Source: CALHVX01 sp964640725 (GTDB taxonomy: Bacteria; Pseudomonadota; Gammaproteobacteria; Pseudomonadales; Azotimanducaceae). Taken from it: a stretch of DNA of 24,360 nt. Location of the stretch: positions 1-24,360 of the forward strand of contig CAZXIJ010000042.1 in NCBI GenBank assembly GCA_964640725.1. The letters run 5' to 3'. How positions within the stretch are numbered: position 1 is the first letter of the stretch; each line of letters begins with the position of its first letter. Of the stretch, positions 24,131 through 24,360 are shown piece by piece. The translations under genes and the position numbers were made by a program. Under the pieces are notes generated by a model, which saw only the letters and a list, made by a program, of their open reading frames with translations, had not been told where the DNA came from and searched no databases.

Positions 24131-24168
24131 GGCTCGCCGATGGCTCGCCGATGGCTCGCCGATCGGCG
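24131..24168. repeat. Three perfect 11-bp tandem repeats ending in a 12-bp palindrome
   Basis: GGCTCGCCGAT is repeated exactly three times (24131-24141, 24142-24152, 24153-24163). The last copy runs into CGCCGATCGGCG (24157-24168), a perfect 12-bp palindrome. It lies in the 173-bp region between the divergent M48 and Tat-signal genes. It may be iterated regulator half-sites or a simple slippage repeat. Confidence 0.6.
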
Positions 24169-24242
24169 GCGGTACTGCGCCTGCCCCTGCGGTAACATCG
24201 CGTCGCCAACAGTTTTGCGGTTCTTCAGCCAGGGAATGTGCC

Positions 24243-24360
24243 ATGTGTGACGAATTGACGGAAAAAGACGCGGCGGCGTTCCTGCGACGCGAGGGGCTCT
24301 CTCGTCGCCGCTTTGCGCAAGCCGGTTCCGCTGCGGCGCTGGCGATGCTGCTGCCCAGCA
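24243..24360 (+). CDS. Tat-signal protein, likely dienelactone-hydrolase family (cut by window edge)
   Basis: The frame opens at ATG 24243, with AGGGAA about eight bases upstream, and runs to the window end (39 codons). The N-terminus has the twin-arginine motif SRRRFAQAG followed by a hydrophobic stretch AAALAMLLP, so the product should be folded in the cytoplasm and exported by Tat. The opening MCDELTEKDAAAFL resembles the start of exported dienelactone-hydrolase-type proteins I recall from proteobacteria, but no catalytic residue lies in the window. It is divergent to the M48 gene. The Tat call is firm; the hydrolase call is tentative. Confidence 0.65.
   Translation, partial: MCDELTEKDAAAFLRREGLSRRRFAQAGSAAALAMLLPS

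Noticed and set aside
24131..24163. A small CRISPR-like array
   Set aside because: The units are 11 bp and directly abut with no spacers, and no cas gene is near.

Overview
The window is a GC-rich, gene-dense piece of a Gram-negative chromosome. Three putative lipoproteins, a TonB-dependent receptor and a Tat-type N-terminus point to a proteobacterium. The gene mix (carotenoid oxygenase, PhyH dioxygenase, TonB receptor, CMD proteins, SDR) is what I would expect of a marine or soil gammaproteobacterium of the Halieaceae/Cellvibrionales type, but the genus cannot be read from the sequence. I saw no rRNA, tRNA, CRISPR array, transposase or phage gene. The sequence is a draft scaffold: two 100-N gaps each sit between identical 55-bp ends. 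Removing 155 bp at each gap restores one intact gene, so both gaps look like assembly joins and not missing DNA.

Left part (1-7232) carries lipid and regulator genes. A CMD/AhpD-like protein (cut by the edge) and an MFS transporter lie divergent to a LysR regulator, with paired TTCATGAA palindromes between. A membrane AraC regulator precedes a membrane-SRPBCC protein and an overlapping acyl-CoA desaturase. A small AHSA1-type SRPBCC protein lies divergent to a TetR regulator across a clear 7-7-7 operator that overlaps a promoter.

Middle part (7253-13838) holds a phytanoyl-CoA-dioxygenase-family enzyme divergent to a CrtC/AttH-like (DUF7064-type) protein, with three inverted repeats between them. 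A PD40 lipoprotein, a class III alkylsulfatase and an unrecognised lipoprotein follow on the minus strand.

The plus-strand run 13965-19446 encodes a carotenoid cleavage oxygenase, a CMD protein, a TonB-dependent receptor and an SDR, probably one operon. Together with the PhyH, CrtC-like and alkylsulfatase genes next door it looks like an uptake-and-breakdown island for a hydrophobic, perhaps terpenoid or apocarotenoid, substrate. That substrate assignment is inference.

Right part (19495-24360) has a minus-strand, overlapping M48 lipoprotein peptidase / exported adenine-deaminase-like amidohydrolase / HupE-type membrane protein operon. Divergent from it is the start of a Tat-signal protein that resembles the N-terminus of dienelactone-hydrolase-family proteins. 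The most unusual points are the carotenoid-oxygenase island, the nested hairpins at 8697-8722, the exported adenine-deaminase homologue, and the HupE gene whose signal peptide is encoded upstream of any normal start codon.
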